Notes: generated by a model not told the origin, from the sequence alone. Shown: positions 1 to 9,868, counted from the stretch's first letter. The stretch: DNA of 64,000 nt from Tupaia tana (GCA_026018925.1 JAKSZU010000008.1:6314415-6378414), one strand, 5' to 3'. Numbers and translations: made by a program.

Positions 1-41
1 TCTTTCTTTCTTTCTTTCTTTTCTTTCTTTCTTTCTTTCTT
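1..41. repeat. (CTTT)n simple repeat
   Basis: An almost pure CTTT run. It reads as the complement of a degenerate GAAA-rich A-tail of the minus-strand SINE that follows. Confidence 0.9.
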
Positions 42-272
42 TTGATGTTTTTTGCTATAGGGCACATGCGCTCACCAGAGAGACAGAAAGCGAGAAATCA
101 CCCCCCGGGGGGATGGCCACGCCACAGTCCCTTCTCCTCCATTCTCCTCTCTGGATCTTGGGCACGCATGCACACGTGCCCAACGTGAGTTTAAGCCACT
201 GGGTCCGGGACGCGAACTGCAGTCGACTGTATGGGAGTCCAGTGACATAGCCATCACACTAACTGCTGGTCC
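42..272 (-). mobile_element. tSINE-L, antisense
   Basis: The plus strand shows TTTTTTGCTATAGGGCACAT, the complement of the SINE tail, and ends in AACTGCTGGTCC, the complement of the tRNA-like head. The palindromic CCCCCCGGGGGG block is present. It appears to have landed inside another SINE, whose 3' end follows directly. Confidence 0.88.
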
Positions 273-345
273 TTGTCTCTCTGTCTTTTTGGTAAGCACA
301 CACACCCTATAGCAAAAACCTTTCAAAAAATAATAAAAGAAAATA
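273..345 (+). mobile_element. 3' remnant of a tSINE-L split by an insertion
   Basis: Pyrimidine tract, then GCACACACACCCTATAGCAA and CCTTTC plus poly-A: the last 60-70 bases of the family in plus orientation. Its 5' part is not between the preceding SINE and this piece and must lie left of the window, so the antisense SINE probably inserted into it. Confidence 0.75.
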
Positions 346-889
346 CTGTACTCCTGTTACAAAGGATAACGGGCAGCCCAGCTCTTCGTGCCCTGTGTGC
401 CCTTCACTGCGCCTCACCCACACACCTCTTCCTCTTCAACTGGAGTACAGATCCCTTAAGAAAGCACCCAGGACACTTGCTAAATGGGAAATTTTACCAT
501 TTGCAAAACCTGTCTTTTGAGCTCGGTGTAAACTGTTGGCTTTTGAAAACGAACATGCTGATCAACTGTAGGGAAGGGCAACTACAGAAACGCAGTGGAG
601 GAAGTGACTCAGGACAGCAGGGCTGAGAAGGAGAACGTTTCCTGGGCCATATGGCAAGGAGGCCGGAGAGTCTGTGACGTGAGTCACCAAGGAAGTTCCT
701 CGTTGGGGAAATTTTATCAGAGCAAGTTTGTAAATATGGATGTCACAGAGTGTCCCGGCCGGATCAGAGCAGGGCGCAAACTTCTCTTAACACACAAGGG
801 ACCTCTCCCACCATCTGCCCTGGACTTTCAGGCCATGGTGACTTCCTGAGCACCTACTATGTGCTGGGACTGGGCCAGCCCCATAGGAT
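346..889. other. Unique DNA, no gene seen
   Basis: No recognised repeat except a weak MIR-like trace near 840-880 (GAGCACCTACTATGTGCTGG, typical of the complement of a MIR 3' region). Short open frames here show no family resemblance. Confidence 0.6.
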
Positions 890-1150
890 AGGAGTTAAGT
901 CTTGGGCATAGGGAGCCAGACTCCACGAGGCCCACCACAGTCCAAATTCCAACCTAAAAGCTAGAAACACACCGAGCGCACAAGTGTGCATGCCCCAAAT
1001 CCTGACAGATGGAGAAACAGAGGAAAAAGGATTGCAGGGTGACCGGGCACCCCGAGGATGCTCTCACCCTCCCTCTCACCCCTCTCTTTTTAGCATGAAT
1101 ACCCTCTAGTAAAAATAAAGAAAGAAAGAAGGGAAAAAGGAAGGAATGAA
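890..1150 (+). mobile_element. tSINE-O, degraded
   Basis: Recognisable order: GGGAGCCAGACTCC head remnant, a weak B-box region, GTGTGCATGCCCCAAATCCTG, GGATTGCAGGGTGACC, a CT-rich stretch and an A-rich GAAA tail. The head is poorly preserved and the tail lacks the CTATAGC form. Confidence 0.65.
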
Positions 1151-1927
1151 GAAAGGCTGGGGCAGAGCGGGGAGCAGAAGAAACACGATCCCTTGCTTCC
1201 TTTACTGAGCAAATAAACAAACGGAAGGATCAAAATGTACAATTATATTAAAGAATAAGTGTTTTCGGGAAGCAGTGAAACTGGAGAGACGGGAGGCCTG
1301 GGGTGGGGCTTGCTGGTGTAGCGATGGTCCTGGAAGATGCTGTTGAGAAGCTAACTTCAGTCGGGACGCGAGGGTGTCAGGAGATGGCCAGGGAAGAGTC
1401 TGAGAACCTCCCAGGGACACCCGGATGACGACTCAGGCACACCCGACCATACCTGGGGGACAGAAAGGGTCCACAGCAGACAGAACAACACGGGTGACAT
1501 GTTCACAGAAATGGAAAGTATGGAAACACACGATCTCCACGCCCATGAAACGGAAACATACAGGAAATGGGCACAGACGAAGATAAAATGATAAACAAAC
1601 TTTCTAACTCTTTTCAGAAAGTAAGTTACCGTGTGCATCTGAGGTGTACAGCACTGTATTATGGGACACTTCTGAACAGTACAGTGGCTGCTGCAGGGAA
1701 GCGGGTGAACATGCCTGTTCGCTCGGTTGCTCTCACTGAGACGGAAGCAGATACGATCCACTGGCCTCACCGTGTTCTTGGTGCCGTCCTCACCTCGTGC
1801 ATTGGCTCTCGTCCGGGATGCTGCTGCCCTGGAACCTGCGGCCACCCTCTCCCCAGTCCATGCCCCACCCACCCCGTCCTGGCAACCACTATGTGCTCTC
1901 TCCATAGATCTCCTCAACCTGTGGTGG
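1151..1927. other. Unique DNA, no gene seen
   Basis: Mixed-composition sequence. Overlapping open frames on both strands (for example a 186-codon frame on the minus strand across 1357-1917) have no recognised domain and no supporting splice or promoter context. Confidence 0.55.
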
Positions 1928-2245
1928 CGTTGAGTCCCATAAACCCGTCATAAGTTGAGTATGTTGTAAGCCAAACGTGCCTTCAATGCCCTGAACCCAC
2001 TGAACGTAATAGCTTAGCTTAGCCTTCCTTAGCACATGCTCACATCTGGCAATATCCCCTCGCACCAAGTCCATTTTAGAATCAAGAGTTGACTATCTCA
2101 TGGAATTTACTAACTACTACACCGAAAGTGAAAAATGAAACGGCAGTCTGGGTACTCAAAGTATAGTGTCTACTGAGTGGTATTATTTTCACACCACAAG
2201 AAAGTTGAAAAATGGCATAATGAAGCATTGTAAGTTGAGGACCAG
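1928..2245. mobile_element. Tigger-like DNA transposon fossil
   Basis: The left part reads GTCCCATAAACCCGTCATAA and TTGTAAGCCAAACG; the right end reads TTTCACACCACAAGAAAGTT and GTAAGTTGAGGACC. This matches the general layout of non-autonomous Tigger/pogo elements of mammals, whose termini carry TAAGTCGAGGAC-type sequence. There is no transposase frame. The exact subfamily was not assigned. Confidence 0.7.
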
Positions 2246-2279
2246 ATACATGTGATATTTATTTTTCAGTGCACATTTA

Positions 2280-2907
2280 AAGTGACATCATGCAATGGTT
2301 TTTTTTGTCAGTCTGACTTTTTCCATTCAGCATAAGGTCTTCCCGGTCCATCTGCGCAGTGGCAAATGGCAGAATTGCTTTCCCTTTCAAGACAATAATA
2401 TCCCATTGCGGATACGACATTTTCTTATCTATCCACGTGTCAATGGGCATTCAAGTTGTTTCCATAGCTTGGCTGTTTTGAATAATAGTACCATGAAATG
2501 GGAGTGCAGCTATCTTTATGAGGTGGTGACTTCACTTCCCTGGGGTGTCACCAGAAGAGGTATTGCATGGTAGTTCTATTTTTGATTTATTTAGGAACTT
2601 CGGTGTTGTTTTCCATAAAGGCTGTACCGTTCACATTGACACCAACAGCACACTGGGCTTCCCTTTTCTCCACGTGCTTTGCCAACACTCACTGTCTCTG
2701 GTCTTTAGGATACTAGCCGTCCAGACCAATATGAGATGACATCTCCCTGTGGATTTAATTTGCATTTCCCTGATGATTAGTGATATTAAGCATCTTATCT
2801 GTTGGCCATTTTCATGTCTTCTTCAAATAAATGTCTGTTTAGGTCTTTTGGCCATTTTCCCCCATGGTAGTGTGAAAAGAGAGCATGCTAAAGAAAGAAA
2901 GGGATTT
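2280..2907 (-). mobile_element. L1 3' end (minus strand)
   Basis: The plus strand reads as the complement of an old L1 3' terminus: TTCCATAGCTTGGCTGTTTT, CACCAACAGCACACTGGGCT, TTTGCATTTCCCTGATGATT. It is the 3' part of a long element continuing to about 8.4 kb. Interrupted by the SINE that follows. Confidence 0.85.
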
Positions 2908-3180
2908 TGTAGTTGTTTGATTTTTCGTTTTTGCTTTAGGGCACATGTGCCCTCCAGAGACAGACATAGAAAGAGAGAGAGAGTGGAAAATCACCCTCCC
3001 AGAAGGGATGGCCATGTTGTAATCCCATCTTCTCTTGGAATTTTGGACACACATGTACATGTACTCAGGGTAATTTTCAAGTCATCGGGACTTGAATTGT
3101 GGTCAACCACAAGGGAGAAAAGTTCTTCAACATGATAAAGACTGCTATTCCACCTTCATCTCTATGCTACCTGCTGGCCT
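2908..3180 (-). mobile_element. tSINE-O, antisense, inside L1
   Basis: TTTTTGCTTTAGGGCACATG opens the complement of the tail. GGTCAACCAC and CCACCT...ACCTGCTGGCC close the complement of the head. More mutated than the long young copies, so an early insertion into the L1. Confidence 0.72.
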
Positions 3181-3350
3181 AAAACACAGGGTCTCGTGAT
3201 GTTGCAGTCCCTCTGCCCCAGTCTTCCAGGTAGCTAGGACCACACATGTGTACCACTGTACCCACCCAGATTTAGGCTGGGCGGGGGACGAAGACCAGGC
3301 CTTCTGTGTGATCTCAGCCATTGGCGGGAATGCCCTTCTCTTTGTGTACT
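3181..3350 (-). mobile_element. 7SL-derived (Alu/B1-like) monomer, probable
   Basis: ACAGGGTCTCGTGATGTTGC is followed by CCCTCTGCCCCAGTCTTCC, AGGTAGCTAGGACCACACAT and GTGTACCACTGTACCCA. This is the order seen on the complement of Alu/B1 monomers. Resemblance is by eye only; a MIR-like or chance origin is not excluded. Confidence 0.5.
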
Positions 3351-3659
3351 GCAAGTTGGCCCTTTGTCCATTTTTAAATCATGTTGCTTTTCTCCCATCA
3401 GGTTGAAAAAGTTTTCTATGAATTTTAGATGTGAACCCTTTATCAGACATGTAGTTTCCAAATACTTTTTTTTTTACTCTGTAGTTTGCTTCTTTATTTT
3501 GCCGACTGTTTTCTCTGCTGCTCAGAAGATTTAAATTGTGATGTATTACCATTTATTTATTCTTGCTTTTGTAATCTGAGCTTTCGGTGTGATAGCCAAA
3601 AAATCATGGCCAAGACCAACGTCAAGGAGTTCTTTCCTTGTGTTCTCTTCTAGGAGAGA
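3351..3659 (-). mobile_element. L1 ORF2 3' segment (minus strand)
   Basis: CCCTTTATCAGACATGTAGT, TTTGCTTCTTTATTTTGCCG and AAATCATGGCCAAGACCAAC are typical of the complement of the end of L1 ORF2. Stops are present in all frames. It continues the L1 piece left of the intervening SINEs. Confidence 0.85.
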
Positions 3660-3866
3660 TGCCGGGCATGTGTGCGTGCGTGCCCAAGATCCCAAGAGGA
3701 GAATGGAGGAGAAGGGATTGCAGTGTGGCCATCCCCCCTGGGGGGGTGATTTCTCGCTTTCTGTCTGTCTCTCTGGCGAGCGCACGGGCCCTATAGCAAA
3801 AACCTCTCAAAAAAAAAAAAAAAAAGAAAGAAAGAAAAAGGAGGAGAAAAAAAGAAATATAATAAT
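3660..3866 (+). mobile_element. tSINE-L, 5'-truncated
   Basis: Starts abruptly at GCCGGGCATGTGTGCGTGCG, so the tRNA-like head with its Pol III boxes is absent. Middle, palindrome (CCCCCCTGGGGGGG), pyrimidine tract, CCCTATAGCAAAAACCTCTC and poly-A are intact. 5' truncation is usual for L1 but rarer for SINEs. Confidence 0.85.
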
Positions 3867-3959
3867 TGGCATCAGCAGGTGGTGTGGTGGTTAAGGCGCT
3901 GGACACTTCCACATGGGTGAATGCGGTTCGAGTCTCAGACCTGGTGGCTTGCTTTCTCA

Positions 3960-4004
<45 letters not shown>

Positions 4005-4060
4005 TCTGGTCAAATGAAAATAAATAACGAATAAATAAAATTAAATTAAATAATTTAGGG
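3867..4060 (+). mobile_element. tSINE-S with (TG)n
   Basis: Head GCAGGTGGTGTGGTGGTTAA and B box GGTTCGAGTCTC lead through CCTGGTGGCTTG directly to CTTTCTCACTTTCTG, skipping the GC-rich middle. An 18-unit TG run (3966-4002) sits in the pyrimidine tract. The tail is A-rich. Confidence 0.75.
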
Positions 4061-4079
4061 AAAAAAAGAAGTATCATAG

Positions 4080-4595
4080 TAATTATTCTTTGGATGTTTT
4101 AAAGAATTCAGTCATGAATTCTATAGACCCACCTGGTCTAGGTTTTTTATAATATCACTAGAAGATTTTTAATAACTTCTAGAATATCTTTATTTGGTAT
4201 TGGTCTGTTCAAGTTTTCTACTTCTTCCTGATTCAATCCTACAGGGTTTTATTTTTTACTAGGAATTTATCCATTTGTCTAGGTTATCCAATTTGTTGTC
4301 TTGTAACTGTTCATAATAGTTTCTTCCAATCCTCTTTATTTCTGAGTTTTCTGCTGTAATGTCTTCCCTTTCTTCCTTATTTACTAGAGTCCTTTTTCTC
4401 TGTGTTTGCCTTAGTCTAGGTAGGGGTTTGTCATTTTGTTTAGTTTTCTAAGAATTGTCTCATCTCACTGACGAGACAATGGTTTCCATTAGTATTTGTC
4501 TTAGAGTATTTTAAATTTTTTATTTCTTCTTTGACCCATTGGTTGCTAGAAAACATGTTTTTGTTTGTTTTCTTTTGTTTTTTGTTTTTTGGTTT
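4080..4595 (-). mobile_element. L1 ORF2 internal segment (minus strand)
   Basis: TAGGAATTTATCCATTTGTC, TCTAGGTTATCCAATTTGTT and GACCCATTGGTTGCTAGAAA match the complement of L1 ORF2 between the endonuclease and RT domains. Relative to the piece ending at 3659, a large block of ORF2 including most of RT is missing. Confidence 0.85.
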
Positions 4596-4852
4596 TTTTT
4601 GAGAGGTTTTTGCTATAGGGCACGTGCACTAGCCAGAAAGACAAAGAGAGAGACAGAGAGACAGAAAGCGAGAAATCACCCCCCAGGGGGGATGGCTACG
4701 CCACAATCCCTTCTCCTCCTTTCTCCTCTCAGGATCTTGGGCACGCATGCACACACGCCCAGTGTGAATTTTAAGCCACCATGTCCGGGACTCGAACCGC
4801 GGTCGACTACATGGGAGTCCAGCAACATAGCCATTACACCAACTGCTGGTCC
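4596..4852 (-). mobile_element. tSINE-L, antisense, in L1
   Basis: Full length, poly-T first, head complement (CCAACTGCTGGTCC) last. Flanking target duplication: GAAAACATGTT to the left and GGAAACATGTT to the right, which dates the insertion after the L1. Confidence 0.9.
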
Positions 4853-5216
4853 TGGAAACATGTTGTGCAATGTCCATATATTTGTGAATTTTCCAGAATT
4901 CCTCTTGTTACTGATTTCTAGTTTCATACTGTGGTCAGAAATAACACCAGAAATATTTTAGACCTCCTTGAATTTATTTAAGATGTTTTCGGTAGGACCT
5001 AATATGTGGTCTGTACAGAACAATGTTCCATGCACACTGGAGAGGAAAGCATATTCCAATGCTGTTAGATGGAAAGTTCCACGTATGTTTAAGTCCGTTT
5101 TCATCTAAAGTGCAGTTTAAGTTTTATTTTTTGTCTGACCATTACTGAAAGTGGGATAGTTAAGTTCCCCAGTATTACTGTATTGCTATGTGTCTTTCTT
5201 CATGTCTATTAATATT

Positions 5217-5273
<57 letters not shown>

Positions 5274-5935
5274 CAACTGTTATGTCCACTTGATGAACTG
5301 ACTCTTTATGATTAAATAATGAGCTCCTTGTCTCTGGTAGCCATTTTTGACTTGGAGTACTGGCTGATAGACTTTACGTTTTACCTGGTGAGAGTGCCCC
5401 CTTTTTGTTACTCTTTGCATTGAATATATTCTTCCATCCATTCGCTTCTAGCCTGTGTGTGTCCTTAAACCTGGAATGGGTCTTTTGTAGGCACCATGTA
5501 ACTGGACCTTGCTTTTTCATCTATTCAGTCACTCTATGTCTTTTCATGGAAAGCTTCAATCAATTTATATTTACGATTATTATTAGCAAGTAAGGACTTA
5601 CTCCGGTCTTTTCATCCATTGTTTCTGGCTGTTTTGTAGATCCTTAGCGTCTTTCTTCTTTCCTTGCCATCTCTTTGTGATTTGGTGTTTTTCATAGTGC
5701 TTTGATTTTTTTTCCTCTTTCTCATTTGTGTATCTGCTATAGTTTGTTTTGTTTTGTACCTGCAGTATGGGCTTCCATAAAGCAATCATAGTTATAATAG
5801 ACTATTTTAAGTTAATGACAACTTAACCAGTCATAGAGTCCGTTCAACTTTTACCCTCCCTCCCCACACTTTCTATTTTTGCTATCTTAGTCTACATCTG
5901 TTTCTATTGTGTATTTTCTTTCTTTCTTTCTTTCT
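4853..5935 (-). mobile_element. L1 ORF2 endonuclease-region segment (minus strand)
   Basis: CATATATTTGTGAATTTTCC, TGTTCCATGCACACTGGAGA and CTTCCATCCATTCGCTTCTA match the complement of the ORF2 endonuclease region of old L1 families. An AT microsatellite interrupts it. Frames are broken throughout. Confidence 0.85.
5222..5270. repeat. (AT)n microsatellite
   Basis: About 24 perfect AT units within the L1 relic. Self-complementary, likely length-variable. Confidence 0.95.
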
Positions 5936-6196
5936 TTTTTTTTTTTTTTTTTTTTGAGAGGTTATTGCAACAGGGCACGTGCGCTCGCCAGGGACACAGA
6001 AAGAGACAGAGAGACAGAAAGCAAGAAATCACCCCCGAGGGGAGGATGGCCACGCCACAATCCCTTCTCCTCTCGGGATCTTGGGCACACACGCACATGC
6101 ACCCCACGTGAGTTTAAGCCACCGGTTCTGGGACTCGAACCGTGGTCCACTACATGGGAGTCCAGCAACATAGCCATTATGCTAACTGATGGTTCC
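5936..6196 (-). mobile_element. tSINE-L, antisense, in L1
   Basis: (CTTT)n and poly-T precede TTGCAACAGGGCACGTGCGC. The head complement ends GCTAACTGATGGTTCC. Target duplication TCTATTGTGTA on the left and TCTATTGAGTA on the right. Confidence 0.9.
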
Positions 6197-6780
6197 ATCT
6201 ATTGAGTACTCTTTAACAACTTATTGCAGCTCTAGCTATTCAGACAGTTTGACTTTTATCCTTCATCCTGGAAAGTCCAGAGGTCTATACACCACCCCTG
6301 TAGTAATGACGTATTCTGAATCTGACCACGAGTTTCCCTCTACCCGTGAGCTTTATCCTTTCCTATGTTCTCATTCCAGTGTGACCACCCTTTGAAGCAC
6401 TTCTGGAGGTAGGTCCGGCTGTGATGAGTTCCCTCATCTTGTGCTCATCTGAGAACATTTCTCCTTCATACCTAAAGGGGTGCAGTGTTCTTGGGTGGTG
6501 CGGACGCTTTTATTTTTTTCTGATTTGGTTCTTGTTTTATATTTCTTTCTGGAATTTCTTACTCAGATCATAAATTGCTTTCCTGATTTCATTAAAGTGT
6601 CTGTATTCTCTTGTATTTTGCTGAGTTTCCTAAAGATCATTATTCTGAATTTCTTTTCAGGAAATTCATAAATTTGTATTTTGGGGGTCAGATAACATAG
6701 AATTATTGTATTCCTTTAATGGTATATTTCCTTATTTTCATTTCTCATGTCCCTTGGTTGACGTCGGGGCGTCTGGTGGA
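6197..6780 (-). mobile_element. L1 5' segment (minus strand)
   Basis: GATGAGTTCCCTCATCTTGT, TTCCTGATTTCATTAAAGTG and GAATTTCTTTTCAGGAAATT resemble the complement of the 5' half of old L1M-type elements, upstream of the endonuclease region. No open frame survives. Confidence 0.7.
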
Positions 6781-8440
6781 CTAGTCGTCTCTCCTGTGGT
6801 ACACAGAGCACCCTTCCTAAGGAGAGACTTCACCTGAAGATAGAGCCCGAGGTTTCAGTTGGGCCAGAGGACCTGGCTCTGGTTCCGGGGGGTGCAGTCT
6901 CTGTGATCAACATCAACAATGACCATGAGCACTGCATGGCCGAGGCACAGGAGTCTTCCCATGGTGGTGCAAAGTAGGATTTATTTAGGTGTTGCAGTAG
7001 CAAGGCCTTTAAAGGTCTTCCTGTCTGTATTTTTCCCACGGTGGGGGACTTGGCTGAGGGGAAGACCCTTGGTGTCAGATCTGACACAGGCTGTAGGTAG
7101 CCACTGCAGTGCTGGCTTCCGGGACACAGGTGCTCAAAGTAGCTGTGGAGCTGGGGCCCCGGGGCCGGTGTCTTGCCACGTTCCTGTGGCACCTATGACG
7201 TGGGCACAGACTCATTCCCTGAGGCATGAGAGATGCCAAGAACCGTGAGGTTGAGCCCCCCGGCAGCTCAGCTCAGATCGCAGGGACAACGCTGGTGACT
7301 GGCCCTGGAGGTCAGGGTGCAGAACCACCTTGGCTCTGGAGAGGAAGGGGTGCTCCAGAGGCTCAGGTCCTAGAGGTCAGGGCACGGCTGCACTTTGGGC
7401 CCCAGAGACAACAGGGTAAGGGCAACTCGGGCATGGAGAGGGTACCACATGTGGAAACTCTGGACCCTGCAGGGACGGGACACACCCATGGTCCATACTC
7501 TGTAATGCTCGGTGCTGGGCTGACAAGGACCCAGGAGTGGGACACAGCTGTGACTTGTGCTCCCAGGGCAAACACCTGTGCAGCAATAGCTCCACTCCAC
7601 TGAGGAAGGGGTGCCTCCCAGCTCAGATTTGGGGGGGGCTGGTCCAGATCCAGGGAGGTAGGGTGCTGAGGCTGTTCAGCCCATTTGGTGGGGTGGCCCA
7701 GCTTGTCCACGGCCTCCTGGGGGGAAAGGTGCACAGTGTGTGTCGCTTCTGCTGAACTGGGCTCCTGGTACCAGGAGACAGAATGCCGTGTGGGGTGGAA
7801 GGCAGGTCACAGCTGCTCCCCTAGGTTGAAGCTCCAATTCCCCAGGGGTAGGGGGGTGCCCTGGGCTGACTCGGGCACTAGGAGGTGCAGCCGCCCTGCT
7901 GGGCCCAGGCTCCGAGTAGCCGAGGACAGAGAACAGCAGTAATGCAGATGGGAAAGACAGAGGTCTCTAGGGAGCGTGTTCTCAGTGAGCAGGCGGCCGC
8001 AGCACCTCGGCTGGGAATCGGTGCATAGCCCCGTGAGCGTGGGGTAGTGAGGCACAGCTTGTGAGTAGAGGGACACGGGGCCTACTGCCCCCAGAGCAGA
8101 CCGCAGGCTAGCATGGCTGGTTTCAAGACGGTAGAGCACAGCGGTAGCCCAGGGCATGGGGCAGGGTGTAGTATGGGCTCCTTCCTGGGAGCTGAGCCCA
8201 AGCCCGAGCTCCAGGCAGCTCCCCCGGCTGGGCTCAGGACCTACATAGACCTAGGAATCCACAGGAGCAAATCCTGCAGCGTCCACACTGGCCATGTGGG
8301 GGTAGGGTGGGGGTCACCTGCTGACGGCCCTCCCTGCAGGGAGAAGGCCCTGCTGGTTCTGAGCTGATCCTGGAGGGAGGATGGGAGAGAGAAGGGGCTG
8401 TTTCTGCGTGGAGGCCTCTGTGCGGAGGGTGTCTGCGCCC
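6781..8440 (-). mobile_element. GC-rich segment, probable L1 5' UTR (minus strand)
   Basis: GC-rich, moderately CpG-containing DNA with no splice signals or coding family. Its position directly beyond the L1 5' segment and its internally similar motifs (repeated CTCAGGTC, GTCAGGGTGC, CTCCAGAGG) fit a long L1 5' UTR. The overlapping 60-125-codon frames on both strands are composition effects. An independent GC-rich sequence cannot be ruled out. Confidence 0.45.
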
Positions 8441-8499
8441 TCTAGTTGCACTTTCTTTCAGTCACTATGACCCAGATATCACTTTCTTTTGGCCTTTTT

Positions 8500-8805
8500 C
8501 TTTTTGCTTCTTTTATTACTATTATTATTATTTTAATTTATTTTATATATTCAATCACTATACATCACTACTGCTTGTAAAATGCATTTACCCCCCATGA
8601 ACACACTTCCCACCAGTCCAGTTCAAGGTACCACACACATTATTACCACAGACGCCTCCATTTGTGTCCCAAATGTCTTTCCTCCCTATCTTTCTCCTTG
8701 ATTCCTTTCCTCTCAGTCTCCCCCACCTTTCCATGCTGTCTCCAGTGTCTGTCACTGATTTCCATGCTTCTATATCCTCTAATCTTTCTGTTTCCACCAC
8801 AGAGT
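8500..8805 (-). mobile_element. L1 3' UTR-like fragment (minus strand)
   Basis: CTTCCCACCAGTCCAGTTCA and ACACACATTATTACCACAGA resemble the segment at 52.0 kb (ACTAGTCCAGTC, ACACATTATCATCAGAG), so both are copies of one L1 3' end type. It abuts a plus-strand ORF2 piece, giving an inverted junction. Confidence 0.65.
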
Positions 8806-9035
8806 GTGCACAGTTGGTATGTATTAAGTGGCAGATACAAACTCGACATACAAAAATCTATAGCATTTCTATATATGAACAAGAAGCAGAAAGAGGTAGA
8901 ACTGAAGAAAGTAATCCCATTGGCCATAATCACAAAAAGTATAAGATATCTACATATAAATCTAACCAAGGAAGTCAAAGACCTCTACAAGGAACACTAT
9001 AAAAATCTTTTTATATTTTAATTATTTATTTATTT
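8806..9035 (+). mobile_element. L1 ORF2 RT-domain remnant, part 1
   Basis: ACATACAAAAATCTATAGCA, GTAATCCCATTGGCCATAAT and GACCTCTACAAGGAACACTA are characteristic of the late RT region of L1 ORF2. The frame is interrupted by stops and by the three SINEs that follow. Confidence 0.88.
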
Positions 9036-9285
9036 GGAGAGGTTTTTGCTATAGGGCATGTGCGCTCGCCAGAAAGACAGAGAGAGTCAGAGAGACAGAA
9101 AGTGAGAAATCACCCCCCCCATGGGGGGGGTATGATGGCCATCCCTTCTACTCCATTCTCCTCTTGGGATCTTGGGCACATACACACATGCACCCGGCAT
9201 GAGTTTAAGCCACCAGGTCCAGGACTTGAACCACAATCAATTATATGGGAGTCCAGTGACATAACCATTATGCCATCTGCTGTTC
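9036..9285 (-). mobile_element. tSINE-L, antisense (first of three at one site)
   Basis: Begins GAGAGGTTTTTGCTATAGGG and ends GCCATCTGCTGTTCTC. Flanked by TATAAAAATCTTT on both sides. The palindrome has expanded to a C8/G8 run. Confidence 0.9.
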
Positions 9286-9311
9286 TCATCTATAAAAATC
9301 TTTCTTTTTTT

Positions 9312-9588
9312 TGGGACCAGCAGTTAGTGTAATGGCTATGTCGCTGGACTCCCACGTAGTCGACCGCAGTTCAAGTCCCGGACCCGGCGGCTTAAATTCA
9401 CGCCGGGCGCGTGTGCGTGCGTGCCCAAGATCCCGAGAGGAGAATGGAGGAGAAGGGATTGCGGTGTGGCCATCCCCCCTGGGGGGTGATTTCCTGCTTT
9501 CTATCTCTCTGTCTCTCTCTGTCTGTCTGGCGAGCGCACGCGCCCTATAGCAAAAACCTCTCCAAAAAAAAGAAAGAAAAAAAAAAAA
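9312..9588 (+). mobile_element. tSINE-L, full length (second of three)
   Basis: A well-preserved copy. Head GGGACCAGCAGTTAGTGTAA, B box AGTTCAAGTCCC, middle CCCGAGAGGAGAATGGAGGA, palindrome C6-T-G6 at 9474-9486, pyrimidine tract, CCCTATAGCAAAAACCTCTC and A-tail. Many CpGs are retained, so it is young. Flanks repeat AAAATCTTTCTTTT. Confidence 0.95.
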
Positions 9589-9600
9589 TCTTTCTTTTTC

Positions 9601-9601
<1 letters not shown>

Positions 9602-9631
<30 letters not shown>

Positions 9632-9868
9632 ATAGTGCCCGTGTGCTCGCCAGAGAGACAGAGAGAGACAGGGAGACAGAAAGCGAGAAATCACCCCCCC
9701 AGGGGGGATGGCCACGCCGCAATCCCTTCTCCTCTGTTCTCCTCTTGGGATTTTGGGCACACATGCACACGCGCCCAGTATGAGTTTAAGCCACCTAGTC
9801 CAGGACTCGAACCGCGATCGACTACGTGGGAGTCCAGCGACATAGCCATTACGCTAACTGCTGGTCCC
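9602..9868 (-). mobile_element. tSINE-L, antisense (third of three)
   Basis: A 27-base poly-T, then TTGCTATAGTGCCCGTGTGC through to CTAACTGCTGGTCCC. Left and right flanks carry AAAAATCTTT again, so the same duplicated target was used a third time. Confidence 0.92.

Noticed and set aside
4539..4961. 140-codon plus-strand open frame
   Set aside because: Most of it is the complement of a tSINE-L. The same peptide-like pattern (RQRETERQKARNHPPGG, GILGTHAHAPS) recurs wherever an antisense SINE occurs, so it is a repeat-derived frame.
6781..8440. GC-rich block as a separate gene or CpG island
   Set aside because: It adjoins the 5' side of a minus-strand L1 and lacks coding or splice features, so an L1 5' UTR is the simpler reading, held with modest confidence.
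9312..9385. Possible tRNA gene
   Set aside because: A and B boxes are present, but the cloverleaf stems are not kept and the segment is the head of a SINE with a tail and target duplications.
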